The translations under genes were made by a program, and so were the position numbers. Positions 33,203-44,395 of a stretch of 64,000 bases of DNA are shown here, in pieces. The notes below the pieces were generated by a model that made no database searches, was not told where the DNA came from, and saw only the letters and a program-made list of their open reading frames with translations. Source of the DNA: Siphonodentalium dalli (lineage: Eukaryota > Mollusca > Scaphopoda > Gadilida > Siphonodentaliidae); contig CP136066.1 in the NCBI GenBank assembly GCA_032622095.1, positions 192,874,816 through 192,938,815 on the forward strand. The letters run 5' to 3'. Numbering within the stretch: position 1 is the first letter of the stretch; each line of letters opens with the position of its first letter.

Positions 33203-33344
33203 TTTAATCTTGAGAGAACATTGCAAGTTATGCTCTTTTACGCATGCCCATTTTCAGAAATTACTTGTTTTCCTGTATCGTGATACACATTTGATTGTAT
33301 ATCGCGATACATTGAATTCACGAAGAATCATTACAGCCCTAATG

Positions 33345-35172
33345 TTTAAGCCTAGACTTGTGATATACATGTCATATTTAAAGGCACGTGAGGCCTTAGT
33401 TGTCGAAAATATTCATATTTGTTCCAATCACCGTAAACAGAAAAACATTAAAATGCATACAGTTTCGTTCATATATACCATGACTATAGCGTAAACAGCA
33501 TGTTATCATAAAGATCTACTATATTTTACCTAAGCAAGAGCCTGATTGTGTTACAGAAGACAGCACAATGCTACTGGCTAATCACACAAAAATGGCATAA
33601 ACGCTCTTTATTTGTTCCATATCAGGAATTCACCAACAAAGAACGCTCTTTATGTTTACTATCATAATATAAACAAACACCAGAAAAGTAACTTTTTATG
33701 CTTTTGTTTACATAACAATGGTCAAACAAATGACAATAACATACTGTTTATGCGATATTTCTTATTTGTATACGGACAAAGTCTGTCTACATTTTGATGT
33801 TCTTTCTGTTTGTGGCGGTTTTTGACGGGTGGAAATATTTTTACAGGATACCCACCGCCAAGGCCAACCGTACCTTTAATAATAGTGTTATTGTACTGTG
33901 CTAGTGGCCTATTAACTTGTTTGATAGTATTCATATGCACATGAAAAAAAGTTACATTTTATATATATACTTTCAACCTATCTTTTGTACATACTTTCTT
34001 CTCATTTTATCAATATTCTCCTGAATAGGTACTAAAAGGGTTTCAGCATAGAATGCTGAGCTATCATAAATATTATGAACACTATTTCCAAAAAATGAAA
34101 ATTTCACAGCTTTTAGTAACTTGATTAATAAGAAGAAATTTGGAAATCAAATTGTTGAAAAAAGCAATGAGTTGACATGGTCATTTATAAATATAAATGA
34201 AACAACTTGAACATCTTATATCCATCACTAGATGAATGATTTGTTCAAGCAATTCGTTCTGAAATTCATCTGATAGAGTGTTGTGGTTGTCTTTGAGAAT
34301 ACCAGATGTCATTGACTAAATATGGTAAGTTTTATTCTTATGATGATCACTATACTTCGATCTTAATGAGGATAGTCCAATCAGATTTCCATGCACTATT
34401 GTTTCATGTTTTCTCTGTCAAGTTGTCTTCTATTGAATGCACTGATGACTATAAATATAATATTGCAGTTGTCTTGAATTCAGTTTGAAGCTCAGAAAGA
34501 AGAAATGGGCTGACTCATTAGGTTTTTTATAATTTTAAATATGAAATTTCTTTCTTTTTGTTCCCATTGAAATTTGAGTGTAGAACATTTTAACCTGAGT
34601 TAAGATTCTTGCTTGACCGATATTTATCAAGTACATGTATATTTGTTTAAGAATAAATAGAGTATTGCCTTCTCGAAAAGAAATGATAATTTGTTCACAT
34701 ACACTATGAAGGAATGAGGACCTAATACTGAGATAGTACCTCGTTCTTTCTGACAAAATGGTATATAAACCATTTCATATGTTCTGTGTTGTGTCAGTCT
34801 GGACATATGTACAATTTACCCTTGCGGGCATATTATGCCATACCTGGTGGTGTTTTTGTTAAATGCCAGAAAACTTTCCAAGCATATAGTTGTCTGAGGT
34901 GATGTTAGTTTCTTAACTCATAGTGATGAAAGATTTAGAAAATAAATATACAAGTGTATTAAATTTTTCTGTGAAACACGTAAAAGGTTTGGTTCATTGT
35001 GTATTGCTTTGTTTCGATATCAAATGTTGGGTTTTGACGAAATGCAAATGATTTATATCTGTTGTATTGATATATTTATTTCAGCACTTTTTGTGTAAAA
35101 TAAATTTGATTATTCAAGAAAGAACTCGTCGTAGTTTGATATTTCGTCTAAATGCGCTATTTTAATTTTCAG
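33345..35172. other. End of intron 5, no recognised feature
   Basis: AT-rich, with many short chance frames. A GCTCTTTATGTTTAC motif occurs near 33,645 and again near 60,934. No exon is expected, since the exon 5/6 junction is accounted for. Confidence 0.4.
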
Positions 35173-35291
35173 GCGTGGAGTTGCTGGTTCCAGCAGAAGT
35201 AATATACTGTACTGTGTGTAACGACTTTTTTGGATGCACTTTCACAGCAGAACAGCACCTTAAAAAGAAAGAACATGACACCAACTACGAT
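35173..35291 (+). CDS. ZNF318: ZNF318-like gene, exon 6 (zinc finger 2)
   Basis: Acceptor TTTAATTTTCAG, phase 1 in (completing Gly 1358), phase 0 out at GAT|GTTAGT. It encodes residues 1358-1397, starting GVELLVPAEVIYCTVC. The second U1/matrin-type finger has Cys 1370 and 1373 and His 1386 and 1392 (H-x5-H in EQHLKKKEH). The run G-x-E-x-LVP directly before the finger and the EQH within it match vertebrate ZNF318 from memory (GSEFLVPVTGFYC). The reading frame continues to 35,369 into the intron, but the donor and the next exon show where it ends. Confidence 0.92.
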
Positions 35292-35383
35292 GTTAGTATC
35301 TTGACATACTGGGTCTATGGCATTCTTGTCTCCTTGACCTTTGGCAGTGGCCTCTTGTATAAATATTAAACATTTTTATGAAT

Positions 35384-35622
35384 TAACCCTTTGAATGCCA
35401 GGGGCCGATCTCATCGGCCCTAAACCTACAAAATAAGTCTGTTAAAGAATATAAGAATAAATTAAAATTGTAAAAAAAAAAAAAAATTTAAAAAATTGTT
35501 AGGCCAATGCATTCTCTTATATATGCGAGGCGACCTATGGTCGACTCGCATATATAAGAGAATGCATTGGCACAGGGTATATGGGTTGATACAAAAATCG
35601 ACCTGGCACTCAAAGGGTTAAT
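35384..35622. mobile_element. TTAA-type foldback, TTTGAATGCCAGG ends (intron 6)
   Basis: It begins TTAACCCTTTGAATGCCAGG and ends CCTGGCACTCAAAGGGTTAA. It contains one near-perfect TGCATTCTCTTATATATGCG palindrome around CGACCTATGGTCG and a poly-A tract. The ends match those of the element that the Helitron interrupted. Confidence 0.8.
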
Positions 35623-35796
35623 ATGGAAGGAATATCACCACCTTATTTCCAAAGTTTCGCACAAAGTGCCTCCAACTTTTTAGTTTTTTTATGACTTGTT
35701 TAGAATTATTTGTGTAGTTCATAATCGATCACCAGACATTCAAAAACATGAGCCACGAAACAATTTAAATGTCAACTCCACATAAACTCGTCCCAT

Positions 35797-36030
35797 TTAA
35801 ACCTTTTTATACTAAATGGATTCTCCCATTCAGTTCCAAAATTATTCATTGGAATGGTCTATTATTCATCTGGATGGGTGTTCATGAAATATAAGCAGAC
35901 AACAGATAATAATAGTGCAGAAGGAGTGCTATTTATTGGAGGAAATGTTCACATAATAAGTTCAACAAACAACTTATGTCTGAACATTTCCTGAGGGATA
36001 ACTACTCATCAATGAGTATTTAGTATAGCG
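35797..36030. repeat. TTTCCATACTAAAT foldback family copy
   Basis: It contains GGATTCTCCCATTCAGTTCC, the AATGGTCTATTATTCATCTG segment and AATAAGTTCAACAAAC. It ends ATGAGTATTTAGTATAG. The ends are a little worn. Just beyond, at about 36,122-36,199, is a perfect tandem duplication of about 40 bp containing CAAATGATTTGGTTTCTCCT. Confidence 0.65.
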
Positions 36031-36392
36031 AGGTTGAAGTGAGTAAGATGAAATATTATGAATTACTATAGTATAGTCTTCCCACTGTTCAAGGTAAAAC
36101 TTTATCTGAACTCCGAATTTCAGCCAAATGATTTGGTTTCTCCTATGGTGAGTCAATGATATCAAATGATTTGGTTTCTCCTATGGTGAGTCAATGATAT
36201 CACCAATAGCTTACTCAAGTGGAGGCCAATTAAATGGAATAAACAAGTATTTGTGTCAAGACAATATAATTATGAAACTGTTCAAGCATATATCTTTATT
36301 CTCCATGTGACCAATCAATAGTAACATTATTGGGGTAACAGTTGATCTGTTTTGACACCTATCATCATCAAAGTGCTGCCTTAGAATGTTTG

Positions 36393-36520
36393 TAAGCAGA
36401 ATGAGGTCCCCAGAGGGTGAATTTAGTTAAGCTAGCCCGATGTGCGGGGTAGCGTCACTAAATTCACCCTCTGGGGACCTCATTCTGCAAATGACAGACA
36501 CACTATTTCAAGGCTTGGAT
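36393..36520. repeat. Foldback family A copy (intron 6)
   Basis: AGCAGAATGAGGTCCCCAGA arm, loop around CCCGATGTGCGGGG, inverted arm, then GACAGACACACTATTTCAAG. Confidence 0.85.
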
Positions 36521-36552
36521 GCTAATCAAGCTATTGTTTTATATTGGCCTTA

Positions 36553-36867
36553 GCTAAGGCAAAAAAAAAACCTCTTTGTTTCCGGTACCCTGCCTGGCTG
36601 AGATTTTCTTGCCTGCCTCAATTTTTTTTTTCAATTTTCTCCAAAAAGCTAGTCTATATAGTAATCTGTTAGAGTGTCAATGTGAATATTTATCGTTTTC
36701 CCAATCCCAAAAGCAAAAATAAGTGGGTCATTAAGGTCAACATTGGTAGAGATCTTACTGCAGAGTGAATGGACAACATGTTATTATCCAAGGTTTTAAA
36801 AAAAATCCCTGCCTGGAAAATTTTCCTAATGATATCGGAAACAGAAATGTTTTTTGTTTTGGCCTAA
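36553..36867. mobile_element. Foldback family D copy ending at the exon 7 acceptor
   Basis: The left end is CTAAGGCAAAAAAAAAACCT followed by TTTGTTTCCGGTACCC. The right end is ATATCGGAAACAGAAATG followed by TTTTTTGTTTTGGCCTAA, inverted. It ends about 20 bp before the AG of exon 7, so the element may contribute the branch site and part of the pyrimidine tract. Confidence 0.72.
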
Positions 36868-36889
36868 CACTAATATTTCTTTTTTTCAG

Positions 36890-37904
36890 AGATACATCAA
36901 GGATAACCTGTTCTATGAGCGGACATACAAGTTGGACAAAGTAGCTGCACTTTCTCTTATTAGAGGACCAGTCAAGGGAAAAGATAGCAAGAAAGATACG
37001 GATAAATCCAGAAAGAATAGTGATGATAAAAATAGAGGACTTTCTCTGAAACTTGTCCCAGGGAAAAAATCTGATTCAAAGAAAATATCGAATCCCCTTG
37101 AGAAGTTTGCTGATAATAGTGAGGAAGATGACGAGAAGGAAGGCGACGACAACAAGACTGTGTTTAAGAAGTCATCGACAAAGGAACATGTGAGGTCGTA
37201 CAGAACTAACGCTACAAGTCAGAGTACTTCACGTTATAGAGCTACTAGCAATGCCTCATCCGATCCCAGCGAAGTAATAGCAGAAGCTTCAAAGATTGAT
37301 CTGTCAACTATTGCCCTGCCGTCTGCGTCAAAGGCTGCTGATTCAAAGGTCGACGATTACATGGAAATGAAGTTGGAGGGTCCAGAGATACCAGATACAA
37401 TCAAACTGAAGTCTACCAAGATGAAACTCAGTAAGACCGCAATAAGACCAGCACCAGCTAAATCTCTTCCCCCATGGAACCCGCTGTCGAAGAAACAGAA
37501 GACTGGTGACGGGAAATCTACAGACAATTCGAGTGGTGTGAAGCCAGCCATGGGTGACGATATCGTTACTTTAGGTTTCGAGAATTTACCAGTTGTTAAA
37601 GACATTCTAGTAGAGGGAATTCCTCTTCCTTGCAGCATGGATGTGAAAAATAAAAATGATATAAGTTCGATAAACAAGGAGGAAAATGCAGATTCAAACA
37701 ACGCTGGAAGCGATATGGAGATATCAGAAGACGAGAGAGAGGATCTTGATCTGTTAGGTATTGACCCAGCATCGCAACGACCACTAGCAACGCCCAGACC
37801 TCCGCCTCCACCAATCCCAACGGTCAGCCAATCACAAGCAGGGTCAACTTCATCATCAGAGCAACTCCATCATATCTTTTTTGAGAATAAAACAGATAAT
37901 GCAG
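36890..37904 (+). CDS. ZNF318: ZNF318-like gene, exon 7 (post-finger region)
   Basis: Acceptor TTCTTTTTTTCAG, phase 0 in. Donor GCA G|GTATTT, phase 1 out. It encodes residues 1398-1736. The first 25 residues (RYIKDNLFYERTYKLDKVAA) align without gaps to the segment after finger 2 in vertebrate ZNF318 (YVDENPLYEERRNLDRQAG, from memory). After that the exon is Lys/Ser/Asp-rich and low in complexity, with a Pro run (RPPPPPIPTVSQ) near its end. An acidic cluster (DMEISEDEREDLDL) could be a CK2-type site, which is inference. The ORF start at 36,854 is upstream of the acceptor and not real. Confidence 0.88.
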
Positions 37905-38223
37905 GTATTTATTGTTTTTTTTTTAAATTTAGTTCTAGTTTTTTTTTTTTTTTATTCATTGTACACAATAATGTGATATACTGCTTAGTCTAAATATATT
38001 TGAAACTTTACTTGAGTAAGAATCAAAGTAAATAATGTCTATATCATGAATCATTTAGGAGTCTATCAACAAAAATGGCTCTTCGTAATGTTTTTTCTTA
38101 AAATGAATGTCTATCACATTTAAATATTCTTTCTCTAATTTATATAAATTCTGTGCTAGATGACGCAACATGATGGATAAAAATCGGGAGAGGTTTTTTT
38201 CTAATTTTAGACTTTTTTTACAG

Positions 38224-41187
38224 AGAAAAAAGTGACTAATTCAGTCCCATCTGAACCAGCAGACATCATGTTACCAGAGGGTCCGCCGCCACCAAGGGAC
38301 ACTGAGGGTCCGCCGCCACCAAGGGAACCTGAGGGTCCGCCGCCACCAAGGGACACTGATCTGCTTATGGACGTGCCTGTTCTCATCGATATGAAGAATG
38401 TGGAGATGCTCGAATCCAGACAAGATGTGAGTGGTTCCTCTGTACCAGCTTTCAGTCAGGACTCTGTTCCTGATTCGAGCCAGAATTCTATTGCTGTATC
38501 GAGCCAAGATCCAATTGTGGAGCCTGACACCACTGTAACATCTGACCTTTCAGAGCTACCTGTTAAAACTGACGATTCTGTGACCAGTCAGGTGCTTGAT
38601 TCTCCCTGTGATACAGCGCCATCTGTTTGTGCTGTAGAGAGAGGTGGGGATGAAGTGACTATTAAGACAAGCGAGTCTCATGATAATATCAATCAGCAGG
38701 ATGCTCATAATACTGAAAGTGATACTGTTAATAAGTTTGTTGCTCAAAATGTTGCTGAATCCATTGCAGATATATCTGTTTCAGTTGATGGAAAGGTGTC
38801 GCCTGACGATAAACCTGTAGAAGGGTCTGTCAGCCAGTCGCTTGCAGATGTCAATCAGTCTGTTGATGTAATCTGGTCGTCTGCCAATGTTAGTGAATCT
38901 TCTGTTGATGTCAGTCAAGATGCTGCAGATGAAGAGGTGCTTGTTTCTCCACGTGGTAGGAAACCAGCTGTTAAGCGTAAGGGAGGTGCAATTCGTGGTC
39001 GTGGCAGGAAAAAGAGAGGTGGCCGAGTAATGCAGAGTGATAAAGTAGAAGATGATGTATCGCCAAGTCGGGTGGATTCTGTTGTTTCTTCTGAGCAGGA
39101 TGATACAGAAGTCGGGCCAAGAAACACTACCAACGATGGAATGGTTACTTCTGATGATAAAAGTACATCATCAGGTGTACCTACAGAAATAGTTGCTATG
39201 GAAACACTTGAAGAAGGTAAAAATGTAGAAGAACCACCACATAGTCCTGAGGCTGCTAGTCCATTACCAATAGTTGATAGTCCCGCCCCAATGAGTTCTG
39301 TGTCGAGGGGTAGAGGTGGAAGACGTAGGGGTGGAAAAGCTGGCAGGGGTCGTGGAAAAGGTCGTAGTGTGGAATCGACCGATCTTACAGCAATTCTTGA
39401 GGAGTCAGTGAGTGTGATTTCCGAAGAGGTTGCTCCAGAGGCTCCTGTGGAAAAGCTTGAGCATGATGTTGTAAGGGACGAATCTACAGAAGCAGTCTCG
39501 GAGAAACCTGTTGTCATGGAAATGATCAGTGAAGTCCAGGCCAGTGAGGATTTGAAATCCCCTACCCTCAGTCCACCGGCAGCTAGTCCCGCACCAAGAG
39601 GTAGAGGTGGGCGAAAGCGTGGAGGTAAGGCTGCTGTGGAAAATCTTGAGCATGATGTTGCAAGGGAAGAATCTACAGAAGTAATGTCTGAGAAACCTGT
39701 CGTCATGGAAATGGCCAGCGAAGTCCAGACCAGCGAGGATTTAAAATTCCCATCCCCCAGTCCACCGGCATCTAGTTCCGCACCGAGAGGGAGAGGTGGG
39801 CGAAAGCGTGGAGGTAAGGCTGCTGTGGAAAATCTTGAGCATGATGTTGCAAGGGAAGAATCTACAGATGCTATGTCCGAGAAACCTGTTGTCATGGAAA
39901 CCGCCAGCGAAGTCCAGACCAGCGAGGATTTGAAATCTCAGACACACAGTTCACTGGCATCTAGTCCTGCACCAAGAGGTAGAGGTGGGCGAAAGCGTGG
40001 AGGTAAGTCTGCTGTGGAAAATCTTGAGCATGATGTTGCAAGGGAAGAATCTACAGATGCAATGACCGAGAAACCTGTTGTCATGGAAATTAACAGTGAA
40101 GTCCAGACCAGTGAGGATTTGAAATCACGGTCTCCCAGTCCACAGGCATCTAGTCCCGCACCGAGAGGTAGAGGTGGACGAAAGCGTGGAGGTAAGGCTG
40201 CTGTGGAAAATCTTGAGCATGATGTTGCAAGGGTAGAAACTACAGAAATAATGTCCGAGAAACCTGTTGTCACGGCTAGTGAAGTCCAGTCCAGCGAGGA
40301 TTTGAAATCACGGTCTCCCAGTCCACAGGCATCTAGTCCAGCACCAAGAGGGAGAGGTGGGCGAAAGCGCGGTGGTAAGGCTGCTCGAGGTCGTGGGGTC
40401 AGAAAATCAACTCGAAACGTGGCAAAGGAATCACAGTTGACTGACGAAGAAAGTGTTGAGTGTCTAGATACTTCTAAACCAACTGTACCTAATGAGACTG
40501 GTTCTTTAGACGTTCTACAACAGGTAGATGATTCTTTAGACTCATTGGCATCATCGTGCAATGATAACAATAACGCTGCTGTTAGTGGACCAATAAGTGA
40601 TAGACTTGCAGTGACACCAGCTGCAGATCTTAATAACACGACTCAACCAAATGAAGAGTTATCTCACCTTAATGTTTCTTTTGACTGTAGTGATGCAGTC
40701 GAAACACCAGTGAATAGTTCAGTAGCCTCCAAGGGCGATGATGAAAGTAGTTATCAAAATATTGGAAACAGCACAGCTCCCAACATCATTGAAGATTCTT
40801 GTGATTCTGAAGCAAACAGTGTTACAGCCTCTGAGAAGGTAGTTAATGATGTACCTCCGGTTGTTATGGAAACCGAAGACAATGAGCAGGCAGCAGTAAA
40901 CAGTTCTGATGAGGGTACGATTCCCTTGGATTCAGCTTTGTCAGATGCCGAAGACATCAACCCTGAAGAAGAAGTGGGTCAAATTCTTATTGAGCATGAT
41001 GTGACGATGTCCGATGACGAGAAGGACGATTCATTCCTGTCAGCAATTCTGTCTCCAGATGATATGGTTATTCCCAGCTGGTCTGAGGTCCAGGCTTCTG
41101 GGGAGAGCTCACATTCACCAAATACAGAGGTTGGACAGGATAGCTGTGCTGAGACCGTTGCCATGGAAACCACGAACAATGATGCAG
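38224..41187 (+). CDS. ZNF318: ZNF318-like gene, exon 8 (large low-complexity exon with AT-hook-like repeats)
   Basis: Acceptor ACTTTTTTTACAG, phase 1 in. Donor GCA G|GTTAGT, phase 1 out. It spans about 988 codons, residues 1736-2724. It opens with three GPPPPR units, then a Ser/Asp/Val-rich stretch. There is a basic patch (RGRGRKKRGGR) and a second with RGRGGRRRGGKAGRGRGKG. Next come five copies of a 63-residue unit, starting near 39,591, 39,780, 39,969, 40,158 and 40,341. Each carries PRGRGGRKRGGK and EKPVVMEMASEVQTSEDLK. The last unit lacks two codons. The basic cores resemble AT-hooks (R-G-R) or RG-rich RNA-binding patches. The acidic end (NPEEEVGQIL) leads to exon 9. Vertebrate ZNF318 also has a very large last or penultimate exon, but this repeat is not one I recall from it. 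Confidence 0.87.
39591..40390 (+). repeat. 189-bp in-frame coding repeat, five units
   Basis: Spacing between GCACCAAGAGGTAGAGGTGG-type starts is 189, 189, 189 and 183 bp. Units are very similar at DNA level, including silent positions, so they expanded recently or are kept alike by gene conversion. The repeat shows up as long frames on the minus strand that are not genes. Confidence 0.9.
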
Positions 41188-42113
41188 GTTAGTAATACTG
41201 GAATACAGTTTTGAACGTATCAAATTTCCTCAACAAACAAACATGGCATTCATATATCTTCATGTTCTCCCTTATGAATCTCTTGACACAACCTATATCT
41301 ATAGTTTATTATATAGGAATCAGTTAGTCTGTCTGTTTGTCCTTCCATGTGTTTGTCCGAGCTGTTGTTCCTACATTTTTCAGTAAATTTTTTAATAAAC
41401 TTGGCACAGATATTTAGTACCATGTTAACCTGTGCAACTGCAATTACGAGGTCCGTCCAACTTTTTTTTTTGTGGAGTTCTCCCCCTTTTTGTTATAAGC
41501 TCATTTAAAAAAAAATGAAATTTGGTCTATGAGTTTACTTGCCCAAAATATAGATCAAGTTCAAATTTGGGTTACGCCCACAAATTTACACCAAGTTATG
41601 GCCCTTTGTTGGAATTTGCACGGTGGGCTAGCATCTCCAAATTCATCCTCTGGGGACCTCATTCTGCTTAGGCCTCATCTTCTGGTAAGTATCTAGTCTC
41701 AAATTAACATTGTTTTTAGTTACTTTTTCCCTTCTGGGAAGTTTCTATATCCCCTAATTTACAAAAGAAAAAAATGCATAATTGAATTGACTGATAGGTG
41801 AACATCACCAACTTCAACTGGGGAACTTCAATCTGATCCTTGGTCCTCCATAGCAGTTGAGGCAGAATGCGGTTCCCAGAGGGTGAATTTGGTGATGTAC
41901 CATACAGGATAGCGTCACTAAATTCACCCTCTGGAGACCTCATTCTGCAAATGACAGACACTGTTTGCAGGCTTGTTTTTATTGGATTTTTTTCATTGAT
42001 ATCATTTTTGTTGGAGAGCATATTGTCTTTCTCTAAAAAATGTCATATTACAAATATATCTGGCTTGTGGTTCTTATTCCATTTGCTTACAAACACTTTA
42101 TTCTCATCTGTAG
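41188..42113. repeat. Intron 8: dispersed repeat and two family A pieces
   Basis: 41,348-41,480 is a second copy of the repeat at 17,298-17,440. 41,628-41,735 is half of a family A foldback plus its tail (TAGTCTCAAATTAACATTG). 41,854-41,975 is a nearly whole family A copy lying about 140 bp upstream of exon 9. Confidence 0.7.
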
Positions 42114-42229
42114 ATGACGTACCAAGCAATGTCAGTGAGACGGGGAGTGAAAAAAGTCCTCATTTGGATGACCTTGACCCTGAAGAATTCGAAGTCGATG
42201 GTTTCCAGATTGTCGATGAGGCTGATTGA
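42114..42229 (+). CDS. ZNF318: ZNF318-like gene, exon 9 (acidic C-terminus, stop)
   Basis: Acceptor TTCTCATCTGTAG, phase 1 in. It encodes the last 38 residues, ending DLDPEEFEVDGFQIVDEAD, followed by TGA. The length and phase bring the assembled CDS to exactly 8,286 nt. The tail is strongly acidic with hydrophobic spacing (F-x-V-D-G-F-x-I-V-D-E). This looks like a short interaction motif and may be conserved in the family, which I cannot confirm without an alignment. Confidence 0.85.
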
Positions 42230-42513
42230 GTGAAAATTCTGCGATTCGTTTCTAAGTGTCAGTCAAACTGCAGGAAATCAAAATATAACCAATCATGTTC
42301 GATAATGGAGAAAGCGTGATGATGCAGCTTTTTCTTAATGCTATTTCGTTCTGGGATTATATTCTCCGTGAAATCAAATAGTGTCTAGAAGTTAATGTGT
42401 GTAAAAGTTAATGTGGTTCCTGATCATTTCAATAGGAATACAACCAATGCGAGCAGGCGAAGTGGATTCAGTGTGTCATATTCTCAAAAGGAGTCACTTG
42501 TGTTCGGCAAAAA

Positions 42514-42519
42514 AATAAA
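42514..42519 (+). promoter_or_regulatory. Candidate poly(A) signal AATAAA of the ZNF318-like gene
   Basis: AATAAA about 285 nt after the stop codon in an A-rich context (GCAAAAAAATAAATATC). It would give a short 3' UTR ending near 42,535-42,545, before the next family A foldbacks. It is the first AATAAA after the stop. Confidence 0.55.
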
Positions 42520-42692
42520 TATCTATTATTCTATTTGTTATGACGTGTTCACTGAATGATGACAGATTTTGAGACTTCAGCAGAAACAGTGACAGCAACT
42601 TCTGAAGTGCATAATATGTTCACTAGAACCTGTACACAGTCATTGAGGATGAGTGGATGTGAGTGAGTGATGCACACAAGCCTGAATTTAGC

Positions 42693-43104
42693 ATTTCTGA
42701 CATTTGCAGAATGAGGTCCCTAGAGAGTGAATTTAGTGATGCTATCTTGCATCACCAAATTCACCCTCTGGGAACCTCATTCTGCTTAGGTCTCATAATC
42801 TGGGAAGTACCTATAGTCTCAAATTAGCATTGTTTTTAGGTACTTTTTCACTTCTGGGAAGTTTCTATATCCCCTAATTTGCAGAAGATAAAATGCATAA
42901 TCGAGGTGACTGATGGGTGAACATCACCAACTTCAACTGCAGAACTTCAATCTGATCCTAGGTGTCCCACAGCTGTTGAGGCCTAAGCAGAATGAGGTCC
43001 CCAGAGGGTGAATTTGGTGATGCTAGCCCACTGTGCAGGCATCACTAAATTCACCCTCTGGGGACCTCATTCTGCAAATAACAGACACACTATTTTCAGG
43101 CTTG
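42693..43104. repeat. Two family A foldbacks with a shared 190-bp linker
   Basis: A worn copy at 42,705-42,788 and a good copy at 42,986-43,104. Between them lies a segment (CTCATAATCTGGGAAGTACC ... ATCTGATCCTAGGTG) that also links the two copies in intron 8 (41,628-41,975). So the repeat unit is really foldback-linker-foldback, about 400 bp. Confidence 0.75.
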
Positions 43105-43161
43105 CACATATTCCTTGTGGATCTTCACTGAATGATTGATGCGCGCATCTGAGAGAGTGAT

Positions 43162-43700
43162 GTAACACCCCTGGTTAAGTTGGCAAAGTAGTCCTGTTAA
43201 TGTGCTATGATGCTGGTGGGTCCTTCTGAAATTGCTATGATGCTGGTAGGGCAAATTGATTCTGTCATGAAAAAGTTGGCTTTCTTTTATTTTTTCTAAA
43301 GTTATACTTCATGTTTGGATAATCTGAACATATGCAGTATAAGCCATTATGTGTATCAAACATTCAAAAAAATACATATTGTGAAATATTTTAATACTGG
43401 TTGTATTGGTTGTTGCAAATTGACTTTAATAAAGATGGCTGTTTACGTCGTTTTGCCAACATCAGCGCAGCCATTATTGAATTTTTCAAAAATATTTATG
43501 TTCTTAAATGTTTCATACAGACACTGGCTTTTTCTCAAATCGCTTGTGTCAGCCAAACACTGCGAAAATGACAACCCTTAGAAAAAATAATGGTACCTTT
43601 TAGTAACGGCATCAGTTTGCCCTACCAGCATCATAGAAATTCAACTGGACCCACCAACATCATAACAGACTAGCAGGACCACTTGACCTGGGGTGTTACA
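43162..43700. mobile_element. 540-bp element with ~95-bp terminal inverted repeats
   Basis: The left end is TGTAACACCCCTGGTTAAGT and the right end is ACTTGACCTGGGGTGTTACA. Inner arms: TGCTATGATGCTGGTAGGGC and the inverted GCCCTACCAGCATCATAG. The 88-codon frame inside has no known domain. Non-autonomous DNA element of unknown superfamily. Confidence 0.75.
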
Positions 43701-43892
43701 TATTCACCATGTATGTTCAATGAATGATAGATGTGTATGCTTGTTATTCTGGTCGTATATAGGACAAAATGTTTGCATGACTATTATTATATATGACTTG
43801 GCTGTTTCTAGCTAATTGAGGGTTTTTAGTTTGTTTTGGAGACTTGGTGCAAAGATTTTATGTGAGAATAGGTCTTATTGGTGATTAGGCTC

Positions 43893-44395
43893 AAAGTCCA
43901 TGCAAGGTTTACCTCCCTTGATCACTCAGTAAGACCGCTGCTACCAGCAACATTTTACCCACATTTGGTGGTCTTCTGTGATATTAAGATATATAATAAG
44001 CGAACAGAGCAACATGTTTCCATTATTAAGCACACAAAATATCGAACAAAATTTGTGTAATTGTGTACCTTAAGTTAATGTCCCACTAGAACCAAAGAAC
44101 CGATTATTTTGTCAACACAAAAGTCTAAATGCACATGGACGACATTGTTATTACAACACGCATGGCAAGTCAAACACAAGAGTTCTAATTTGCTGCAATT
44201 TTGAGAAGTAGCTTGCAAAAATTGTCAACAAAATTAAGTTTTTAATGCGGGAATTGTTCTCAAAGAACATAGGAAATTTGACTTTGGGGCGATCGGTTTC
44301 GCCATTTTGGCTGAAAAACCCTGCGCTAAATATGGAATATTTATAGACTAGTACCAAGCCGGTGACAGTCAGAAAGGAAATATGACTGGTGCGTC
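43893..44395. repeat. 500-bp dispersed repeat, copy 1
   Basis: The segment starting TTTACCTCCCTTGATCACTC and ending CGGTGACAGTCAGAAAGGAA matches 45,205-45,735 in the same orientation (TTTATCTCCCTTGATGACTT ... CGGGTGACAGTCAGAAAGGA). Identity is moderate with several indels. No coding signal. Confidence 0.7.

Larger units (their letters stand above)
32589..33344. mobile_element. Element with AGGGCTGTAACGATACAC ends, interrupted twice
   Basis: The left end is AGGGCTGTAACGATACAC and the right end is CATTACAGCCCT, with matching inner motifs (GATACATTGAATTC). The related copy at 45,948-46,733 lets the two interruptions be seen: a family A foldback at about 32,709-32,960 and a mariner-like MITE at 33,026-33,202. 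The end sequence is hAT-like in general appearance, but no transposase or clear 8-bp duplication was found. Confidence 0.7.

Noticed and set aside
38915-40639. Minus-strand frames of 326 and 233 codons opposite exon 8
   Set aside because: They are reverse readings of the exon 8 coding repeat. The plus strand has the acceptor, donor, phase and family context.
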